64,000 bases of DNA from Microbacterium terregens (GTDB lineage Bacteria; Actinomycetota; Actinomycetes; Actinomycetales; Microbacteriaceae): NCBI RefSeq assembly GCF_039534975.1, contig NZ_BAAAWH010000001.1, positions 2,480,001-2,544,000 of the forward strand, read 5' to 3'. Below, in pieces: positions 8,329 to 18,496 of the stretch; position 1 is the first letter of the stretch; each line of letters opens with the position of its first letter. A program made the position numbers and the translations under genes. A model generated the notes under the pieces. It was given only the letters and a program-made list of their open reading frames with translations, was not told the DNA's origin and searched no databases.

Positions 8329-9630
8329 TCAGCCCACGCCGGGGTAGTCGCGCGCCGGCGCTCCGGTGTACAGCTGCTGGGGGCGACCGATCTTGGTCTG
8401 CGGGTCCGTCTGCATCTCGCGCCAGTGGGCGAGCCAGCCGGGCAGCCGACCGATCGCGAAGAGCACCGTGAACATGCGGGTCGGGAAGCCCATCGCCTTG
8501 TAGATCACGCCGGTGTAGAAGTCGACGTTCGGGTACAGACGACGCTCCTTGAAGTAGTCGTCGCTGAGCGCGAGCTCTTCGAGCTCCTTGGCCAGGTCCA
8601 GGAGCGGATCGCTCACTCCGAGCGCCTCGAGCACCTCATCCGCGGATTCCTTGACGAGTTTGGCGCGCGGATCGTAGTTCTTGTACACGCGGTGCCCGAA
8701 GCCCATCAGCTTCACGCCCTCTTCTTTGTTCTTGACCCGCTCGACGAAGCGCTGCACGCTCTCCCCCGAGTCGCGGATGCGCGCGAGCATGTCCAGGACT
8801 GCTTCGTTGGCACCGCCGTGCAGCGGACCGTACAGGGCGTTGATGCCCGCCGAGATCGACGAGAACTGGTTCGCGCCGGTCGATCCGACAAGGCGGACGG
8901 TCGAGGTCGAGGCGTTCTGCTCGTGGTCCTCGTGCAGGATCAGCAGGCGCTCCAGCGCGCGGGACATCACCGGGTCGACGTCGTAGATCTCCGAGAGGAC
9001 CCCGAAGTTCAGCTTCAGGAAGTTGTCGACGAAGCTGAGGTTGTTGTCCGGGTAGAGGAACGCCTGGCCGATGCTCTTCTTGTGCGCGTATGCCGCGATC
9101 ACGGGCATCTTCGCCAGCATCCGGATGGTGTTCAGCTCGATGTGCTCGGGATTGTTCGGGTCGGACTGGTTCTCGTAGTACGTCGACAGCGCCGAGGTGG
9201 CCGATGACAGCATCGACATGGGGTGCGCGGTCGGCGGGAGGGCCGAGAAGAAGCGCTTGAGGTCCTCGTGCAGGAGCGTGTGGTGCCGGATGCGGTCGTC
9301 GAACTCGGCGAGCTGGTCAGCGGTGGGCAGCTCTCCGTAGAGGAGCAACCAGGCGACTTCGAGGTACGTGCTGTTCTTGGCCAGCTGCTCGATCGGATAG
9401 CCCCGGTAGCGGAGGATCCCCTTGTCGCCGTCGATGAAGGTGATCGCGGACTTCGTCGCGGCAGTGTTGACGAAACCGTAGTCGAGCGCCGTATGGCCCG
9501 TCTGCCGAGTGAACGTCGACATGTCCACGCTCGGCATCGTCCCATTGGTGCCCTGCAGCAGTGGGAACTCGGCAGTCCGATCACCGATGGTGAGGATGGC
9601 TCTGTCCTGCTGGGTGCCCGCGTCGCTCAC
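8329..9630 (-). CDS. gltA: Citrate synthase, type II
   Basis: A 433-residue enzyme condensing acetyl-CoA and oxaloacetate at the TCA cycle entry. The catalytic residues are visible: His in PLHGGANEAV (about 265), His in MGFGHRVYKNYDPR (about 310) and Asp in YPNVDFYTG (about 368). The N-terminal beta-rich region (DRTAEFPLLQGTNG) matches the hexameric type II form found in actinobacteria. GTG start with a strong GAGGAGG Shine-Dalgarno. It converges on ppk2 with a 52-bp gap. Confidence 0.96.
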   Translation of the reverse strand: MSDAGTQQDRAILTIGDRTAEFPLLQGTNGTMPSVDMSTFTRQTGHTALDYGFVNTAATKSAITFIDGDKGILRYRGYPIEQLAKNSTYLEVAWLLLYGELPTADQLAEFDDRIRHHTLLHEDLKRFFSALPPTAHPMSMLSSATSALSTYYENQSDPNNPEHIELNTIRMLAKMPVIAAYAHKKSIGQAFLYPDNNLSFVDNFLKLNFGVLSEIYDVDPVMSRALERLLILHEDHEQNASTSTVRLVGSTGANQFSSISAGINALYGPLHGGANEAVLDMLARIRDSGESVQRFVERVKNKEEGVKLMGFGHRVYKNYDPRAKLVKESADEVLEALGVSDPLLDLAKELEELALSDDYFKERRLYPNVDFYTGVIYKAMGFPTRMFTVLFAIGRLPGWLAHWREMQTDPQTKIGRPQQLYTGAPARDYPGVG

Positions 9631-9825
9631 GGCGCCTCCTCGCGATTCCTGGTCGGTCCGGGGGTTTCGAGGGCCCTGCGGGTCGCACCGTAGGGCGAGT
9701 CCGAGAGCCGGCGCGATGACAGGGGTTGCCGCGTCAACGCGCCGTTACAGCCTAATGGGCCCGTCGGCATACTGCGGACACGGCCAAACCCCCGGGCGAT
9801 GCGCTGGAGGAAACCTCAGTCCCGA

Positions 9826-10932
9826 TCAGAGCCCACGCAGGCGCGCGGCAGCCGTCGCGATCCGCTCGTCGGTCGCCGTGAGCGAGAGGCGGATATGGCG
9901 GGGAAAGTGCTCGCCATAGAAGTGACCGGGACCCGCGAGGATGCCGAGGTCGGCCAGGCGTCCCAGGCTGTCCCACGCGTCGCGGTCTTCGGTCGCCCAC
10001 AGGTAGAGACCAGCCTCGCTGAAATCGATCCGGAAGCCGGCGGCTTCGAGTGCCGGCTTCAGCGTCGCTCGACGGGCGCGATAGCGGTCCTTCTGCGCCG
10101 CGACGTGCTCGTCGTCGCCGAGCGCGATGATCATCGCCGCCTGCACGGGTGCCGGCAGGATCATGCCGAGGTGCTTGCGCGCGGTGGTCAGGCGGGCCAC
10201 GATCTCCGGATCGCCGGCGAGGAACGCCGCACGGTATCCGGCCAGATTCGACTGCTTGCTGAGCGAGTACACGGAAAGGATGCCGCGCACGTCGCCGTCG
10301 GTGACGCGGGGGTCGAGGACGGAGGGGATCGGCTCGGAGTGCCACGGCGCGTCCCAGCCCAACTCGGCGTAGCACTCGTCGGAGGCGACGATCGCCCCGA
10401 GTTCGCGCGCCCGCGCCACCGCGGCACGCAGGGACACGGCATCCAGCACCCGTCCATCCGGATTGCCCGGCGAGTTGAGCCACACCAGGCGCGTCCCGGC
10501 GGGCCACGTCTGCGGGTCATCGGCCGCGATCGGAGTGGCCCCCACCAGTCGCGCGCCGACCTCGTATGTCGGGTACGCCGCGCGAGGATGCACGACGACG
10601 TCGCCGGGGCCCAGATCCAGCAGCAGCGGCAGCAGCGCCACCAGCTCCTTGGAGCCGATCGTGGGCAGCACGTGATCCGCACTGAGATCCGGCACGCCGC
10701 GTCGACGCGCGTACCAGTCCACGATGGCTTCCCGGAGTGCCGGCGCACCGGCGGTCTGAGGATAGGCGTGCGCGTCCGTCGCGGCCGCCAGCGCGTGGGC
10801 GATCACCGGTGGAGTCGGGTCGACCGGCGATCCGATGGAGAGGTCGACGAGTCCGTCGGGATGGGCGCGTGCCCGCGTCGCATACGGTGCGACGGCATCC
10901 CACGGGTAATCGGCCAGGTCAGCGACGCCCAT
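9826..10932 (-). CDS. dapC: Succinyldiaminopimelate transaminase
   Basis: A 368-residue fold-type I PLP aminotransferase. The Schiff-base lysine is in VYSLSKQSNLAGYR (about 230) and the phosphate/substrate residues in NSPGNPDG and SDECYAELGW are visible. Actinobacterial DapC makes N-succinyl-LL-DAP precursor from the keto-acid. Its position directly after the ferredoxin gene is the classic actinobacterial fdxA-dapC order, which favours DapC over a generic aspartate aminotransferase. The ATG (MGVADL) is 7 bp after the fdxA stop, so the two are one operon. Confidence 0.92.
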   Translation of the reverse strand: MGVADLADYPWDAVAPYATRARAHPDGLVDLSIGSPVDPTPPVIAHALAAATDAHAYPQTAGAPALREAIVDWYARRRGVPDLSADHVLPTIGSKELVALLPLLLDLGPGDVVVHPRAAYPTYEVGARLVGATPIAADDPQTWPAGTRLVWLNSPGNPDGRVLDAVSLRAAVARARELGAIVASDECYAELGWDAPWHSEPIPSVLDPRVTDGDVRGILSVYSLSKQSNLAGYRAAFLAGDPEIVARLTTARKHLGMILPAPVQAAMIIALGDDEHVAAQKDRYRARRATLKPALEAAGFRIDFSEAGLYLWATEDRDAWDSLGRLADLGILAGPGHFYGEHFPRHIRLSLTATDERIATAAARLRGL

Positions 10933-10939
10933 GGCCGCG

Positions 10940-11260
10940 TTACGGAGCCTGCGGCGGCAGCGCGTCGATGATCGGGTGATCCTTGTGGATGACCCCGACC
11001 TTCGCGGCACCGCCGGGCGAGCCGACGTCTTCGAACCACTCGACGTTGGCCTTGTAGTAGTCCTGCCACTCGTCGGGCAGATCGTCCTCGTAGTAGATCG
11101 CCTCGACGGGGCAGACCGGTTCGCACGCGCCGCAGTCCACGCATTCGTCGGGGTGGATGTACAGCATCCGGTCACCCTCATAGATGCAATCGACGGGGCA
11201 TTCGTCGATGCAGGCGCGGTCTTTCACATCCACGCACGGAAGAGCGATCACATACGTCAC
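10940..11260 (-). CDS. fdxA: 7Fe-type ferredoxin
   Basis: A 106-residue soluble electron carrier. The cysteine pattern [17 protein letters not shown] followed by [15 protein letters not shown] is that of seven-iron ferredoxins with one [3Fe-4S] and one [4Fe-4S] cluster. The redox partner is not evident; in actinomycetes such ferredoxins serve cytochromes P450 and oxidoreductases. A TAGACT box lies exactly 6 nt before the GTG start, suggesting a leaderless transcript that continues into dapC. Confidence 0.95.
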   Translation of the reverse strand: MTYVIALPCVDVKDRACIDECPVDCIYEGDRMLYIHPDECVDCGACEPVCPVEAIYYEDDLPDEWQDYYKANVEWFEDVGSPGGAAKVGVIHKDHPIIDALPPQAP

Positions 11261-11269
11261 GTGCTCAGT

Positions 11270-11656
11270 CTAATTCGACCCGGGGCCCGCGGAGGCCGCC
11301 GGCGTGGCCGGTCGAGTGGGCCACGCCACCGCGACGGCGACGAGGATCGGCACCGCGAAGGTCCAGATCACCGCCAGGTCCGTCTGGGGCACGATGACCG
11401 AACCACCGGGGCCGCGCCCGGAGAACACCAGGGTCGCCAGGATCATCCCCACGCCCGCGGCCAATCCGGCCCAGCGATCGGACGTCAGCAGCCGCACCGC
11501 GGCGAGGAGTGCCGCGCTCCCGATGATGGCCAGCACGAGGCCCAGGGGGAACCACCCGAGTCGGTATGCATGCGCGATCGTACCGGCAAGGCCGTAGACG
11601 GCGCCGACGACGAACGCCACGACCCATGTCGCGATGCGGGGAAAGGCGGACCTCAC
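11270..11656 (-). CDS. Small polytopic membrane protein
   Basis: A 128-residue hydrophobic protein with four predicted transmembrane helices (about 8-30, 36-56, 66-84, 92-112) and an Ala/Pro-rich C-terminal tail. It resembles small uncharacterised actinobacterial membrane proteins found next to fdxA (possibly DUF6113), but I cannot assign a function. The GTG start is supported by a TAAGCT box 7 nt upstream. It ends 9 bp before the fdxA start codon. Confidence 0.7.
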   Translation of the reverse strand: MRSAFPRIATWVVAFVVGAVYGLAGTIAHAYRLGWFPLGLVLAIIGSAALLAAVRLLTSDRWAGLAAGVGMILATLVFSGRGPGGSVIVPQTDLAVIWTFAVPILVAVAVAWPTRPATPAASAGPGSN

Positions 11657-11703
11657 GCGGGCAAGCTTACGTTCCGGTCTCGGAATCCGTGGTCGGCCGC
11701 GGC

Positions 11704-12018
11704 TCAGGCCGCCACGCCCCACAGCCGAAGCAGCCCGGCGACGAGCGCGGCTGCGACGACCACCACCAGGAACGGCGCCCGGACCAGCAACAGCCCGCCG
11801 GCGACCAGCACAGCGGGAATGCGGGCGTCCACCACCACGGCCTGCCCGGCACCCAGCGTCTGAACGGCCACCAGCGCGGACAGGAGGGCGACGGTCAACA
11901 GATCCGCGATCCGGGCCGGCCGGGGCGCCTCCAGCAACCGCTGCGGCATCAGGTAGCCGAGGGTCTTGAGCGCGACGCAGATGATCGACGCCAGCAGCAC
12001 CGCGTTCCACAGGGTCAT
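11704..12018 (-). CDS. azlD: AzlD-family branched-chain amino acid transport subunit
   Basis: A 104-residue protein with about four hydrophobic helices and the AzlD-like segment LKTLGYLMPQRLLEAPRPARIADLLTVALLSALVAVQTLG. AzlD is the small partner of AzlC; together they export branched-chain amino acids (or azaleucine). Its ATG overlaps the last bases of azlC, so synthesis of the two subunits is coupled. No regulator (AzlB/Lrp) is adjacent. Confidence 0.85.
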   Translation of the reverse strand: MTLWNAVLLASIICVALKTLGYLMPQRLLEAPRPARIADLLTVALLSALVAVQTLGAGQAVVVDARIPAVLVAGGLLLVRAPFLVVVVAAALVAGLLRLWGVAA

Positions 12019-12764
12019 GGCAGGCCTCCCCGCTCCGCGACATCCTCGGGCTCCTCAGGCGGCTCCGCCCCGACCCCGAGCCAGTTGAACCAGCCCACGA
12101 GGACGGCCACCGCGGCGGCCACGAGGACGGGAACCCCGGGCATCAGTGCCGGCGTGAGGACGATCGCCACGACGGCCGCGGCGATGCCGACCGCGATCGG
12201 CTGGCGATGCCTGAGCCGTGGCCACAGCAGGGCGAGGAATGCGGCCGCGGCGGCGGCATCCAGGCCGTACGCCCGGGGGTCTCCCAGCACGTCGCCGAGC
12301 AGCGCGCCGGCGAGTGTGGACAGGTTCCACCCGATGTAGATGCCGATACCCGTGACCCAGAAACCCAGCGTGCGCGCCCTGGGCGTGGTCTGAGCCAGCG
12401 ACACGGCGGTCGACTCGTCGATCGTGAAGTGGGCCGCAGCGGCGCGACGCCAGAAGCCGGTGCCGAGCACCGGCGACATGCGCATACCGTACGCGACGTT
12501 GCGCACGCCGAGGAGGGACGCCGAGGCGATCGCCGCGGGGACCGCGGCCAGTCCCCCGGCGGCGAAGACGCCGACGAACGCGAACTGCGAACCGCCCGTG
12601 AACATGACCAGGCTCAGCACGCACGTCTGCCAGACGTCGAGCCCGGCAGCGACGGCCAGCGCGCCGAAGGAGATCCCGTACGCACTGGTGGCCACAGCGA
12701 CGCTGAGGCCCTGGCGCCACGCGCGCCGGCTCTCGGCATCCGGTGTCGCGGGCTCGAAACTCAC
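12015..12764 (-). CDS. azlC: AzlC-family branched-chain amino acid permease
   Basis: A 249-residue inner-membrane protein with about seven to eight hydrophobic helices. SYGISFGALAVAAGLDVWQTCVLS and FTGGSQFAFVGV are conserved in AzlC/YgaZ, the large subunit of the exporter. The last roughly 15 residues are acidic and cytoplasmic. A TAGGCT box lies 6 nt before the GTG start, so the azlCD mRNA is probably leaderless. Confidence 0.9.
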   Translation of the reverse strand: MSFEPATPDAESRRAWRQGLSVAVATSAYGISFGALAVAAGLDVWQTCVLSLVMFTGGSQFAFVGVFAAGGLAAVPAAIASASLLGVRNVAYGMRMSPVLGTGFWRRAAAAHFTIDESTAVSLAQTTPRARTLGFWVTGIGIYIGWNLSTLAGALLGDVLGDPRAYGLDAAAAAAFLALLWPRLRHRQPIAVGIAAAVVAIVLTPALMPGVPVLVAAAVAVLVGWFNWLGVGAEPPEEPEDVAERGGLP

Positions 12765-12828
12765 CGGTCGAGCCTACCCACCAGAACCGCTTGCGCCGCC
12801 GCGCCGTGCGCGGCCCGGCCGCGGGTTG

Positions 12829-14742
12829 TCAGGCGTTGGCGTCCTGGCGCTTCAGACGGGAGGTCGCGCGGGCGCGCTCGGTCTGATCCAGATTCACCTT
12901 GCGGATGCGCACGATCTCGGGGGTGACCTCGACGCACTCGTCCTCACGGGCGAACTCGAGGCTCTCCTCGAGCGACAGCTGGCGCGAAGGGGTCATCGCC
13001 TCGAACGTGTCGGAGGTGGACTGACGCATGTTGGTCAGCTTCTTCTCCTTGGTGATGTTCACATCCATGTCGTCGTTGCGCGAGTTCTCGCCGATCACCA
13101 TGCCCTCGTACACCTCTTGGGTGGGCTGCACGAAGAAGGACATGCGCTCCTGCAGCGCGATGATCGCGAAGGGCGTGACCACGCCGCTGCGGTCGGCGAC
13201 GATCGAGCCGTTCTGGCGGGTCACGATCTGGCCCGCCCAGGCCTCGTAGCCGTGCGAGATGGCGTTGGCGATGCCGGTGCCGCGGGTGGTGGTGAGGAAC
13301 TCGGTGCGGAAGCCGATCAGACCGCGCGACGGCACGATGAACTCCATGCGCACCCACCCGGTGCCGTGGTTCGTCATGTTGTCCATACGGCCCTTGCGCG
13401 TGGCCAGCAGCTGAGTGATGGCGCCCAGGTACTCCTCGGGCGCGTCGATCGTGAGGTGCTCGAACGGCTCGTGCACCTTGCCGTCGACCTTCTTCGTGAC
13501 CACCTGCGGCTTGCCGACGGTCAGCTCGAAGCCTTCGCGCCTCATGTTCTCCACCAGGATGGCCAGGGCGAGCTCGCCGCGACCCTGCACCTCCCACGCA
13601 TCGGGGCGGCCGATGTCGACGACCTTGAGCGAGACGTTTCCGATCAGCTCGCGGTCCAGGCGGTCCTTGACCAGACGCGCAGTCAGCTTGTGACCCTTGA
13701 CCTTTCCGGCCAGCGGGGAGGTGTTCGTGCCGATGGTCATCGAGATCGCGGGCTCGTCCACGTGGATCTGCGGCAACGGCCGCACGTCGTCGGGGTCCGC
13801 GATCGTCTCGCCGATGGTGATGTCGGGGAAGCCGCCGATGGCGACGATGTCCCCGGGGCCGGCGCTCTCCGCGGGGTAGCGCTCGAGAGCCCGCGTCTTG
13901 AGGAGTTCGGTGATCCGGGCGCTGCTGGTCGTTCCATCGGCGCGCACCCAGGCAACGGTCTGCCCCTTCTTCAGCGTGCCGTTGAAGACGCGGAGAAGCG
14001 CCAGACGGCCGAGGAACGGGCTCGAGTCGAGGTTGGTCACCCAGGCCTGCAGGGGGGCCTCATCGTCGTAGACGGGTGCCGGCACGTGCTCGAGGATCGC
14101 CTCGAACAGCGGCTCGAGGTCGTCGTTGTCGGGAAGGGACCCGTTGTCGGGGCGATTGCGGGATGCCGCGCCGGCGCGGCCGCTCGCGTACACCACCGGC
14201 ACGTCCAGCAGTGCGTCCACATCGAGATCGGGCACGTCGTCGACGAGGTCGGAGGCGAGACCGAGCAGCAGGTCGTGGCTCTCCTCCTCGACCTCAGCGA
14301 TCCGGGCGTCGGGCCGGTCGGTCTTGTTCACCAGCAGGATGACCGGCAGCTTCGCCTCGAGGGCCTTGCGAAGCACGAAGCGGGTCTGCGGCAGCGGTCC
14401 CTCGCTCGCGTCGACGAGCAGCACGACGCCGTCGACCATCGAAAGTCCGCGTTCGACCTCGCCGCCGAAGTCGGCGTGGCCGGGGGTGTCGATCACGTTG
14501 ATGGTCACGGGACCGTCGGTCGCGTGCACACCGCGGTACGTGATGGCGGTGTTCTTGGCGAGGATCGTGATGCCCTTTTCACGCTCGAGATCGTTCGAGT
14601 CCATGGCGCGCTCTTCGACGTGCGCGTGGTCTCCGAACGATCCGGTCTGGCGCAGCATCGCGTCGACGAGGGTCGTCTTGCCGTGGTCGACGTGGGCGAC
14701 GATCGCGACGTTGCGGAGGTCTGAACGGAGGGCGCGCGCCAT
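12829..14742 (-). CDS. typA: Translational GTPase TypA/BipA
   Basis: A 637-residue ribosome-associated GTPase of the elongation-factor superfamily. G motifs are visible: AHVDHGKTT (G1, about 17), a [16 protein letters not shown]3 region (about 78) and NKTDRPDA (G4, about 132). EF-G-like domains II, III and V and the TypA-specific C-terminal domain follow ([16 protein letters not shown] near 430). Known roles are in ribosome assembly and stress adaptation. The ATG has an AAGGA ribosome-binding site; a TAGAAT box about 40 nt upstream is a plausible -10. Confidence 0.95.
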   Translation of the reverse strand: MARALRSDLRNVAIVAHVDHGKTTLVDAMLRQTGSFGDHAHVEERAMDSNDLEREKGITILAKNTAITYRGVHATDGPVTINVIDTPGHADFGGEVERGLSMVDGVVLLVDASEGPLPQTRFVLRKALEAKLPVILLVNKTDRPDARIAEVEEESHDLLLGLASDLVDDVPDLDVDALLDVPVVYASGRAGAASRNRPDNGSLPDNDDLEPLFEAILEHVPAPVYDDEAPLQAWVTNLDSSPFLGRLALLRVFNGTLKKGQTVAWVRADGTTSSARITELLKTRALERYPAESAGPGDIVAIGGFPDITIGETIADPDDVRPLPQIHVDEPAISMTIGTNTSPLAGKVKGHKLTARLVKDRLDRELIGNVSLKVVDIGRPDAWEVQGRGELALAILVENMRREGFELTVGKPQVVTKKVDGKVHEPFEHLTIDAPEEYLGAITQLLATRKGRMDNMTNHGTGWVRMEFIVPSRGLIGFRTEFLTTTRGTGIANAISHGYEAWAGQIVTRQNGSIVADRSGVVTPFAIIALQERMSFFVQPTQEVYEGMVIGENSRNDDMDVNITKEKKLTNMRQSTSDTFEAMTPSRQLSLEESLEFAREDECVEVTPEIVRIRKVNLDQTERARATSRLKRQDANA

Positions 14743-14860
14743 GAAGAATCCTTGCAGAACGGGGAAGCGCCCGGAACCGGGCTGATACATTCTACCGGTT
14801 GGCGCCTGAACGTCTGCCGCGTCCCGTATGGCACTGCGCGGAACGCCCACGGAGAAGGAC

Positions 14861-16660
14861 TCAGCCGGCGGAGCTCTCGGCCTCCAGGAGCAGAGCACGC
14901 GCCTCGCGGCGGATCCGCTGCTCCTCCGGGTCGGGCACGGGCACGGCGGCGATGAGGCGCTGCGTGTAGGGGTCCGATGCGCCGCGCAGGATCTGGTCGC
15001 GGGTCCCCGTCTCGACGAGCTTGCCCAGGTGCATCACGGCGATGCGGTGGGCGAGGATGTCGACGACGGCGAGGTCGTGGCTGATGAACAGGCAGGCGAA
15101 CTGCAGACGACCTTGGATCTCTTGCAGCAGCTCGAGGAACCGTGCCTGCACGGACACGTCCAGCGCCGAGGTCGGCTCGTCGGCGACGAGCAGCTCGGGC
15201 GCGAGCGCGAGGGCGCGGGCGATCCCGACGCGCTGGCGCTGGCCCCCCGAGAGCTCATGCGGGAAGCGGTTGCGGTACGACCTGGGCAGTTCGACCTGGT
15301 CCAGCAGCGTCTCCACCCGCCGGTCGAGCTCCTTGCCCTTCGCCTCCCCCGCGAGAAGCAGCGGTTCGCCGATGGACTGGCCGATCGGCATCCGGGGGTT
15401 CAGGGAGGATGCCGGATCCTGGAAGACGATGCCGGTGCGCCGGCGGATGGCGCGCAGGTCCTTCTGGGTCGCCTTCGAGATGTCGGTGCCGACCGCGGTG
15501 AGCTTGCCCTCGGCGATGGGCAGCAGCCCGATCGCCGCGCGGCCCAGCGTGGTCTTGCCGGACCCGGACTCCCCCACCAAGCCGAGGATCTCCCCCGCAT
15601 GGATCTCGAGGTCGATGTGCTCCGCCGCGCGGAACGCGGGGATTCGGCCGCGTTTCGGGTAATCGATCGCGACGTCCTCGAATGAGAGCACCGGGGGCTT
15701 CGCGTCGACGTCCTCCGCGGCCTCGGACGCCCGCTCCCGGATCTGCGCGATCACCGGCACCGCGGGGTCTTCGGCGATGAGCTCGACGACGCTCGCGTCG
15801 GCCTCCTCGAGGACGCCCAGACCCAGGTGCGGCACGGCGGCCAGCAGCTGCTGGGTGTACGGGTGCTGCGGCGCGTGGAAGATCTCATCGACGGTGCCGG
15901 ATTCGACCACCTCGCCGCTCTTCATGACCAGGATGCGGTCGGCGAGGTCCGCGACGACGCCCATGTCGTGTGTGATGAGGATGATCGCGGAGTCCAGGCG
16001 CTTGTGCAGGTTGCGCAGCAGGTCGAGGATCTCGGCCTGCACGGTGACGTCGAGCGCCGTCGTGGGCTCGTCCGCGATCAGCAGCAGCGGGTCGCACGAG
16101 ATGGACTGGGCGATCATGGCGCGCTGGCGCTGACCACCCGACAGCTGGTGCGGGTACTTGTCGAAGGACTGCTCGGGGTTCGGCATCTCGACCAGGCTGA
16201 GCAGCTCGACGGCGCGGGCCTTGGCCTCGGACGGTGCGAGGGAGCCGTTGTGCGAGCGCAGCGCCTCCACGATCTGGAAGCCGATCGTGTAGACGGGGTT
16301 CAGCGCGGTCATCGGCTCCTGGAAGATCACGGCAATCTCGTTGCCGCGCAGTGCCCGCAGCGTGGAATCGTCGACGCCGCGCAGCTCCCGCTCCAGCAGC
16401 TTGATGGAGCCGGTCACGCGGGCGTTTTCGGGAAGGAGGCCCAGCAGCGCCATCGAGCTCGTGCTCTTGCCCGAGCCGGACTCGCCGACGATGGCGAGCA
16501 CCTCGCCACGACGCACCACATAGTTCATGTCGATGGCTGCCGGGTAGAACTCGCCCTCCACCCAGAACTCGACTCCGAGGTTCTGGACCTCGAGGATCCT
16601 CTCGGGCAGGGCCCGGTGGGATGCGGCGATCTCAGCGCCGATGCCCGTGGTGTCAGTCAT
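14861..16660 (-). CDS. Oligopeptide ABC transporter ATPase, fused DppD-DppF type
   Basis: A 599-residue protein with two complete ABC cassettes. Cassette 1 has Walker A GESGSGKST, signature LSGGQRQRAMIAQ and Walker B LLIADEPTTALD; cassette 2 has GESGSGKTT, LSGGQRQRVGIAR and LLVADEPTSALD. Each is followed by the C-terminal extension typical of peptide importers, as if dppD and dppF were fused. It energises the permeases encoded downstream of the binding protein at 17-22 kb. The ATG chosen (MTDTTG) has no clear Shine-Dalgarno and no nearby -10; an ATG 33 bp upstream is possible. An antiparallel PH-domain gene separates it from the permease genes. Confidence 0.9.
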   Translation of the reverse strand: MTDTTGIGAEIAASHRALPERILEVQNLGVEFWVEGEFYPAAIDMNYVVRRGEVLAIVGESGSGKSTSSMALLGLLPENARVTGSIKLLERELRGVDDSTLRALRGNEIAVIFQEPMTALNPVYTIGFQIVEALRSHNGSLAPSEAKARAVELLSLVEMPNPEQSFDKYPHQLSGGQRQRAMIAQSISCDPLLLIADEPTTALDVTVQAEILDLLRNLHKRLDSAIILITHDMGVVADLADRILVMKSGEVVESGTVDEIFHAPQHPYTQQLLAAVPHLGLGVLEEADASVVELIAEDPAVPVIAQIRERASEAAEDVDAKPPVLSFEDVAIDYPKRGRIPAFRAAEHIDLEIHAGEILGLVGESGSGKTTLGRAAIGLLPIAEGKLTAVGTDISKATQKDLRAIRRRTGIVFQDPASSLNPRMPIGQSIGEPLLLAGEAKGKELDRRVETLLDQVELPRSYRNRFPHELSGGQRQRVGIARALALAPELLVADEPTSALDVSVQARFLELLQEIQGRLQFACLFISHDLAVVDILAHRIAVMHLGKLVETGTRDQILRGASDPYTQRLIAAVPVPDPEEQRIRREARALLLEAESSAG

Positions 16661-16691
16661 TGGTGGTGTCCCATCTGCGAAGCTTGAGCCC

Positions 16692-17300
16692 ATGGCGTTC
16701 CAGGAGGTTCTCTACCGGCCCGTACTCGGGCGAACCCTCGCCGTCGTGACCGCGGTGGTCTGCGCCCTCGGGGCGGTGGTGCTGTTCTGGACGGACGGGA
16801 TGGCCGGCATCCGCTACGTGTGGCCGATCGCCCTGGTCGCGTTCGCCGCCTGGGCGCTGTTCTGGCGTCCCAGTCTGCGGGTTCAGGAGCACGGCATCAC
16901 CGTCGAGAACGTGCTGCGCACGTACTTCGTTCCGTGGCCAGCGATCACCTCTCTCGACACGCGCTACGCGCTCACGCTGCACACCGTCTCCGGGCGCGTC
17001 GGCGTGTGGGCGGCGCCCGCCCCCGGCCGGCACCGCACGCTCGGCCTCGCGAGCAAGGACTTCGACGGGGTGGGCGCGTCGGCACGTGGCGCGCACGGCT
17101 CGCTGCGGCCGGCCGATGCCATCACGACCCCGAGCGGCAACCTGGCGCAGGTGATCCGCGGCCATTGGGAGCGTTTGCGCGACGCCGGCGCGTTCGCGTA
17201 CGGCGTGGACCCCGACGCGATGACCGTGACCTGGCACCGGGCGACGATCACGGTCGCGGTCGTTCTCGCGATCGCCTCGCTGGTCGGTCTGCTGATCTAG
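16692..17300 (+). CDS. PH domain-containing membrane protein
   Basis: A 202-residue protein with two adjacent N-terminal transmembrane helices (about 14-32 and 38-56), a bacterial PH-like beta domain (about 60-140, including RVQEHGITVENVLRTYFVPWPAITSLD) and a C-terminal hydrophobic helix (about 180-200). Such actinobacterial proteins are uncharacterised. It runs against the peptide ABC transporter genes: its stop is 11 bp from the dppC-like stop, and its start is 31 bp from the ATPase start. It is therefore wedged antiparallel inside that operon. Fold assignment is reasonable; function is unknown. Confidence 0.8.
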   Translation: MAFQEVLYRPVLGRTLAVVTAVVCALGAVVLFWTDGMAGIRYVWPIALVAFAAWALFWRPSLRVQEHGITVENVLRTYFVPWPAITSLDTRYALTLHTVSGRVGVWAAPAPGRHRTLGLASKDFDGVGASARGAHGSLRPADAITTPSGNLAQVIRGHWERLRDAGAFAYGVDPDAMTVTWHRATITVAVVLAIASLVGLLI

Positions 17301-17311
17301 CAGGGTCACCG

Positions 17312-18496
17312 TCACCGCTCCGGATCGAGGGGCTGATGCTGGACGTCGCCGGGCTCCTCCGGCCGTGGGTCGTTGAAGTTGACCACGTCTCCGGTGAAGG
17401 CGGTCTGCATTCCGACCGTGACGCTCGCCGCCTCCGTGGACGCGCTCGTCCCGGAACCCGGCGCGATCGGGCCTGACGCGCGTCCCGCCCGGGCCATCGC
17501 ACGCTCGGTCGGCATCTTCTTCTGGCGCGGATCGAACGCGTCGCGGAGCCCGTCGCCGATGAAGTTGACGCACAGCGCGATCGCGATGATGAAGATGCCG
17601 GGCCACCAGAACAGCCAGGGGCGGGTGGAGAAGGCGGCCTGGTTGTCGGACACGATCTTGCCGAGCGAGGTGTCCGGCGACTGCACCCCGAACCCGAGGT
17701 AGCTCAGCGCCGACTCCAGCAGGATGGCACCGGCCATCAGGAGCGTCGCGTTCACGACGATGACACCGACGGCATTGGGCAGGATGTGGCGGAAGATGAT
17801 GCGTCGGTCGCGGGCACCCGATACGCGTGCGGCATCCACGAACTCCCGCTCGCGGAGCGACAGGAACTCGCCGCGCACCAGCCGCGCCATCGTCGTCCAG
17901 GCGAAGATGCCGATCACGACGCCCAGCACGGCGGCGCCGAGGCTTCCGAACGTGTTTCCGAGCACCGATCCGATGACGATGAGCGGGATCGTGATGATGA
18001 CGTCGGTGAATCGCATCAGCACCGAGTCGGTCCACTTGCGGTAGTAGCCGGCGAGGGCGCCGATCACCACGCCGATCGTCGTGGCGACGACGCCGGCGAT
18101 GACCATCACCATGATCGACTGCTGGGCACCCCGCATGACCACCGCGAAGATGTCTCGGCCGACCTCGTCCTGACCGAACGGGTGGTCGCCGATCTGCAGC
18201 GGCCACAGGCTCAGCGTCGGAACGCCGTTGTTGATCTTCGGGGGGATCTGCTCCCACGAGTACTGCCACCAGCCGGTGATCCGCAGGCCCCAGAGGTTCA
18301 CTCCGACGGAGGTGAACGCCATGACGACGATCAGCGCGAGGACGATCATCGAAACCAGCGCCCCGCGATGGCGGAAGAACCGACGGCGGACGATCTGGCC
18401 CTGGCTGAGGCCTTCGGTCTCCTTCTGCTCGATGGAGATCTGGGCGATGGCTTCGGTCTCCCGCGAGCCGGGCTCGTTTGCGACTGTGGTGTTCAT
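17312..18496 (-). CDS. Oligopeptide ABC transporter permease, DppC-like
   Basis: A 394-residue permease of the DppC/OppC family. A cytoplasmic N-terminus of about 45 residues leads into the first helix (ALVSMIVLALIVVMAF), a long extracytoplasmic loop containing HPFGQDEVGRDIFAVVMRGAQQS, the core helices and the EAA loop DAARVSGARDRRIIFRHILPNA that docks on the ATPase. The 75-residue C-terminal cytoplasmic tail is longer than usual. Its ATG directly abuts the stop of the DppB-like gene, so the two are co-translated. Substrate is inferred to be di- or oligopeptides from the family 5 binding protein. Confidence 0.92.
   Translation of the reverse strand: MNTTVANEPGSRETEAIAQISIEQKETEGLSQGQIVRRRFFRHRGALVSMIVLALIVVMAFTSVGVNLWGLRITGWWQYSWEQIPPKINNGVPTLSLWPLQIGDHPFGQDEVGRDIFAVVMRGAQQSIMVMVIAGVVATTIGVVIGALAGYYRKWTDSVLMRFTDVIITIPLIVIGSVLGNTFGSLGAAVLGVVIGIFAWTTMARLVRGEFLSLREREFVDAARVSGARDRRIIFRHILPNAVGVIVVNATLLMAGAILLESALSYLGFGVQSPDTSLGKIVSDNQAAFSTRPWLFWWPGIFIIAIALCVNFIGDGLRDAFDPRQKKMPTERAMARAGRASGPIAPGSGTSASTEAASVTVGMQTAFTGDVVNFNDPRPEEPGDVQHQPLDPER

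Noticed and set aside
10933..11181. N-terminal extension of DapC
   Set aside because: It would overlap the ferredoxin gene out of frame; the ATG at 10932 gives the family-length protein 7 bp after the fdxA stop.
12424..14724. Open frame of about 766 codons opposite typA and azlC
   Set aside because: Antisense to TypA, which has all GTPase motifs; no domain is recognisable in the opposite frame.
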